A DNA stretch of 64,000 nucleotides from Eumeta japonica (taxonomy: Eukaryota > Arthropoda > Insecta > Lepidoptera > Psychidae). The position numbers and the translations under genes are program-made. The stretch spans positions 62,001 to 126,000 of the forward strand of contig BGZK01001212.1 in NCBI GenBank assembly GCA_005406025.1. Reading direction: 5' to 3'. Shown here piece by piece: positions 59,940 through 64,000 of the stretch; the first letter of the stretch is position 1; the number at the start of each line of letters is the position of its first letter. Below the pieces are notes generated by a model that saw nothing but the letters and a program-made list of their open reading frames with translations, made no database searches and was not told the origin of the DNA.

Positions 59940-60765
59940 TATGGGAACTACCGTCTCTATGCAGAGGCTTCATGCCTGCGTCAAAATAAAAGGGGCATAG
60001 GTACACTGACTGCTTTGACATCCGCAGAGGTGACAGACAGGAATAGGTAGTTTCAATGTGGCTGTTCAATCTATTCACGGAAAGTTGTCTGTATGATTTG
60101 AAAGAGTATGAGTGTGAACTAGAAATGGATGAGCTGTTTGTCAAATACCTCCAGAACGCCGACGTTGAAGTAATCCTTGCGGAGTCGGCGTGTGGGTTGC
60201 GGGCGATGATTATTAAAATGAATTAATTGTTTGTATATTTGGATAGTCTGTTTACGAATGACCATTATTGTAAACATACTACTCCAAATATGATAGAGAT
60301 ATTGAAGTGAGAATGAATGCGGGAAATAAAATACGGTACTGAAAGTTGGGTATGCAGAAGGAAAATGCATCGTAATTGGTGAAACGCAATCAATGCGGTG
60401 AAGATGAGAACTTTGTGCAATATATATGGAATATAGGAACATATATGTGATAAATATAGGAACAGTGATGTCACAGAGCGGTGTGGTTTGAAAGAAGAGT
60501 GACTAGAATAGAAAAAAGTATGTTGGAGTGGTTTGTGTATCTGGAAGAGATGAATGAAAGTAGACTGACCAAAGAAATCTATAGAGCGAATGTGTGTGAT
60601 GAAAAGGTGGACAAGGGTCGCCCTAAGAAATACTTTGTGGAATATTAAATAGGAACCAAATTTTAAGGACCCAAAACCGACGAGCTTACATGAAAGACTA
60701 ATGGATATCAGTGAAGTAAGAGAGATACGCAAAAATCGTACCATGTGATCTATAGTCTCTAGCCA
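59940..60765 (+). pseudogene. Non-LTR retrotransposon reverse-transcriptase fragment
   Basis: Plus-strand text follows the order of a lepidopteran non-LTR reverse transcriptase across several frames: HACVKIKGA, DIRRGDRQ, MWLFNLFTESCLYDLKEYE, LFVKYLQNADVEVILAESAC, GTESWVC, NAINAVKMRTL, RNSDVTERCGLKEE, RVTRIEKSMLEWF, ESRLTKEIYRANVCDE and KGRPKKYFV. The catalytic YADD box has become NADV (60155-60166). Stops are frequent, and the segment between the RT palm and the thumb is shortened. It is a long-dead 3' fragment. The 159-codon minus-strand ORF (60265-60744) is an antisense shadow of it. Confidence 0.85.
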
Positions 60766-60769
60766 CCCT

Positions 60770-61380
60770 TCTAGATAATAGACGTGAATTTACATTATAC
60801 TGTACAACTTAAAGTTAGCGGTAAATACTTATAATAAAAGCAATAATATTAAAATTTTAAATGTCTTTCTTAAAACATTTTCATTATTTTGTATTTTTTT
60901 TCTGACGTAAGATTTCTAATATTCCTCGCGCTCCCTTTGTTGGGAGCTTTAAAATTGCTTCCATAGTGGGAAGCAGTTCAGATAACTAACGATAATAAAA
61001 TTGAGGGATACAGTTTGATGCTGCAGTTCTATCATCTACATCCAAAATTCAATTACGACTCTCGATAACTAAACACCAAAGAATTCATTACGTTTGGTTA
61101 GGACTATAAAGCATTGCGTTTAGCGGAGGAAAAAGAGTCGACATTCCTGCGTGGTCGTTTTGTTGAGTTACAAAATTTCTTTTTAGTCTAAATTTTGACT
61201 CGAAGAAGGTATGATTTTCGTTTGAGTTTCAATCGTCAGCTATTGTTAAAATTTATCGATTGCATATATAAAATAATAGTGAAAGAAAATATATAGAGTT
61301 AAACTAAAAAAAAAATTAAGTAATATCAGTTTATAATCGTCAAAAAGCCCATCAAAGTATAAATATCGTATTCGATTGTA
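60770..61380. other. AT-rich noncoding stretch
   Basis: Nothing recognised. Confidence 0.45.
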
Positions 61381-61381
61381 A

Positions 61382-61675
61382 AGGGCTTGTCAAGAACAAT
61401 CCACGGATAACCATAAAACTCTACATGACTGTTGGGAATGTAACAGAATGAAGGCGTTCGAGCAGATCAATGACGGCGACAGTATACCTATGCCTGGGTC
61501 GATCGAAGTTATGCAAGTAGATGATATACTAGCTTCTATATCAACGCAGGACTGTGTAGACCAGTCGATTATGTGCGAACACCGATTATGTATTAAAGAC
61601 ACATTTAGCAGCACGTTTCACAACTACGTTTATAACTACACAAAATCCGAAGAACTTCTTAGTATACAAAATTAA
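61382..61675 (+). CDS. Uncharacterised ORF, possible terminal exon or small gene
   Basis: An open frame runs from after a TAA at 61379-61381 to TAA at 61673-61675. The first ATG (61448) would give 75 residues: MKAFEQINDGDSIPMPG, VMQVDDILASISTQDCVDQS, then YNYTKSEELLSIQN. Upstream of the ATG the frame also reads protein-like (HDCWECNRMKAF), which favours a terminal exon entered by an upstream acceptor (for example after 'TTGTAAAG' at 61383). The protein would be acidic, with several cysteines and no membrane segment. The minus-strand ORF over the same bases is less protein-like. No family is recognised, and no AATAAA follows closely. Confidence 0.4.
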   Translation, partial: RACQEQSTDNHKTLHDCWECNRMKAFEQINDGDSIPMPGSIEVMQVDDILASISTQDCVDQSIMCEHRLCIKDTFSSTFHNYVYNYTKSEELLSIQN

Positions 61676-61970
61676 TTATGCATATTATTCGCTAAAAGAA
61701 AATATTATCCGTTATTTACGGGTATTTTCATAAAATACAAGGCCGTGTGTACAACACAGGCAAATTCTGATTTTTTTTTCCACTTCTCATTTACATACCG
61801 TCTGTTGAACAATCTAAGAAAACTAATTAGTTAATTTGACATTTCTTAAAAATCTCTCTAAAATTATTTGTTGATTTCTAGCCATCAATTTGTCCAATGT
61901 GATCTTTCTCGTTCTGCCAGATTTTTCGTCATTCCTACACAAAAGCATAGCTTTACACAATCTCTCATAC

Positions 61971-62275
61971 GGGGTTCCGTGCCTCCTTGCTTTTTGTAGC
62001 TACGTCCTTTAGAGGTAATGAAAAAGGAATCCTTATACGAACACTTTGCTGACTGTGTGTCTGTATACCAGTCTGTTAAGAGTTTTTTTTTCAGGAACTC
62101 GTTAAGGTACCAACTTTAAATGAACAAAACAAATTAATGTTTGTGATCCCTTAAAGCTGTACAAAAAACCAAGCTTCTTCAACGTTATAAAAAAATACAA
62201 TTCGGCCGTTTATGTCGCAAATCTTAAAACTCGCAAGTAAATCGAAACCCATAGGACATTTCCCATTGGCATTGA
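61971..62275 (+). repeat. 'GGGTTCC' dispersed repeat, copy 3
   Basis: Starts GGGGTTCCGTGCCTCC, reads 'AAGGAATCCTTATACGAACA', 'TTTTTTTTCAGGAACTCGTT' and 'GGCCGTTTATGTCGCAAATC', and ends near 'GACATTTCCCATTGGC'. Landmark order matches the lepidopteran repeat also seen at 16455 and 18798. Confidence 0.7.
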
Positions 62276-62279
62276 TGGA

Positions 62280-63275
62280 TGAAGTAATTACATACGAAAT
62301 TAAGCTCGTGTAGAATTTTTAGGGTGTGAGTTCTATTCTCAATTGTACGATTTTTTTTCCGAAACATAGTTTAGGGTGGTATTAATAAACGTCATTCAAA
62401 TGATATGCGCAAGAATTAACGTGGGAGCGAAACGTACGTTATTTTCTATAGCGAAGCGCTATAACTGTCTTGTTTTTCGACTCTTAAGATGGAACGCTGC
62501 ACTTATGTGTGTTTTAGTAATGCGACCTTAAGCCTTTCACGCCAGCTCAGTACGCGATGAAGACAACTAAAGATCTCCTTCAACATTGTGCTGGAATCAT
62601 CCGGTACCAATTGCTTAATATGATTTACGATTTGCGCATGGGATGATTCGATTTGGTCTTTTTGAACTCATCGGTCAATTTGCTAGCGGTTAAGATTCAA
62701 ACCAGGTATCATATGAATTGAAAGCAACGAGCTGAGAATTCCGTCAACAACTCTCTATTCCATTTTGGACATGCTTTTAGTTATACAAAAAATAATTTTA
62801 TAAATAACTGTTACAGTGTTGCAGGTTGTATCATAAAAGCGATATTTAATTAATGCACGATTATTTGATATCGAGACAATTTTTCGTTTTCCTATTGCTG
62901 CTTCATATCGAGTAGATGTCAGGCAGCCTGCATTGTTTCTCTATCGTTACATTACACGCAAATACAATCTCGTATTTTGTTTAGGAACGTGCTCAACGAC
63001 GGCTTTGGACGGATTAATTGTAAACAATTAAGACCATTATAAGTTACTTATTCTTGTGATAAGAAAACTTTATCTAAAATACATTAGAGCCCATTCCATT
63101 TGTGTTTAGGTTTGCCCAAATTCACTACTCGCTAAGAAAGTTCAGGCAAATTCATTGATGGGAGTTGAATAACTAGTCAAACAATAAAGACATTGAGGAG
63201 CAATGCTAATTTGTTTTGCTAACAAGAGGGAGGACGGAGACTACTTTTTGCTCCCTTTCTGTCGGCCGTTTTATC
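62280..63275. other. Noncoding stretch
   Basis: No gene or named element seen. Confidence 0.45.
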
Positions 63276-63279
63276 ATGT

Positions 63280-63815
63280 CGACGTCCTTATTATGTCGAT
63301 GTTTTCGTGATATTGATATGTTTATTATGTTGATGTTTTTTTTTTTTTATTTTAATGATATTTTATTATATCGAATTCTTTATTATATCGATGTTTTCAT
63401 TTTATTGATGTCTATATAATATCTATGTTTTTATTAAATTGACGTCTTTATTATGTCGAAGTATTTATTAAGTATAACTATATATTTATCATATTGATGG
63501 CTTTATTATGTCCATGGTTTTATTATATTAATGTTTTTATTATGTCAATAATTTTATTGTATTGATGTGTTTATTATGTAGATGTTTTTATTATATTGAG
63601 TTCTTATTATATCGATGTTTTTATTGTATTGATGTCTTTATTATGTTAATGGTTTTATTATGTAGTTTATTATATAGATATTTTTATTATATTGAGTTCC
63701 TCATTATATCGATGTTTTTATTTTATTGATGTCTTTATTATGTCAATAGTTTTATTATATTGATGTGTTTATTACTTTGATATCTTTATTATGGCGATGG
63801 TTTTATTATATAAGA
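63280..63815 (+). repeat. 17-bp minisatellite with alternating unit types
   Basis: About thirty units of the form GATGTCTTTATTATGTC and GATGTTTTTATTATATT repeat across some 530 bases. Units ending TATGTC and units ending TATATT tend to alternate, giving a 34-bp higher-order period. The 67-codon ORF 63216-63419 enters it and is spurious. Confidence 0.85.
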
Positions 63816-64000
63816 CCGATATCATGTTATTACTAGCTTTCATTAGCCAATGCGTCGGGGTGGATTTAAGAATAAAATTAATTACCTACAATTTTAACAA
63901 ACAGTTTAAATAAAGCATTAGTTAAATATTAATTTAATCCTCAAACTGCCGATCTGTAAAATTCCCATCAAAATCTTTTCAGAGGCTTTTAAGTGTTGGC

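Noticed and set aside
60265..60744. 159-codon minus-strand ORF, the longest open frame after the 237-residue gene
   Set aside because: It is antisense to a readable plus-strand reverse-transcriptase fragment; serine/phenylalanine/isoleucine-rich text is what the complement of such sequence gives.

Overview
The window looks like nuclear DNA of an insect, most probably a moth or butterfly (Lepidoptera). It is AT-rich (roughly two thirds by eye). It has no operons or prokaryotic gene spacing, and small GC-rich islands sit in a gene-poor background. Several dispersed repeats resemble ones I know from lepidopteran genomes: the 'GGGTTCCGT ... GTCCGTCCGTC' repeat, the 'TGCCCGCGGCTCCGCTCGCGTGG' core, and relatives of them. 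The species cannot be told from the sequence.

Gene content is low. The only complete gene I can support is an intronless minus-strand ORF at 13878-14591. It encodes a 237-residue secreted, cysteine-rich protein of unknown function, with a TATA box just upstream and a poly(A) signal downstream. The rest of the genic signal is short exon candidates inside what look like long introns. On the minus strand, GC-rich islands at about 39.5, 22.5 and 7.4 kb each hold an ATG-led short ORF that runs into a donor-like site. All three end in the same splice phase, as alternative first exons of one gene would; the 22.5 kb donor is weak. A shorter candidate lies at 49.4 kb. On the plus strand the best internal exon is 24352-24403; weaker ones lie at 4881-4943, 8973-9072 and 38834-38880. 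An ORF at 61382-61675 could be a terminal exon or a small gene.

Mobile elements dominate. A 3.3 kb hAT transposon (53621-56955) has terminal inverted repeats, an almost perfect 8-bp target duplication and a frameshifted ZMYM1-like transposase. A 138-bp MITE at 12695-12832 with a perfect 8-bp duplication looks like a deletion derivative of the same family. It sits inside another repeat whose uninterrupted copy is at 1585-1745. A second MITE (50629-50795) also has a perfect 8-bp duplication. There are remnants of pogo/Tigger (57222-57521), mariner (58345-58532) and non-LTR retrotransposon (59940-60765) coding sequence, a tRNA-derived SINE (25928-26139), and a 1.3 kb repeat present twice (1838-4690, interrupted, and 17339-18690).

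Layout: 1-5 kb repeats; 5-10 kb GC islands and weak exons; 10-13 kb repeats and MITE; 13.6-14.7 kb the secreted-protein gene; 15-19.7 kb repeats; 20-25 kb a duplicated coding-like relic and exon candidates; 25.9-38 kb mostly AT-rich desert with one SINE; 38-50 kb exon candidates and GC islands; 50-61 kb transposon cluster; 61-64 kb one ORF, a repeat and a 17-bp minisatellite. No rRNA gene, CRISPR array or convincing functional tRNA was seen.
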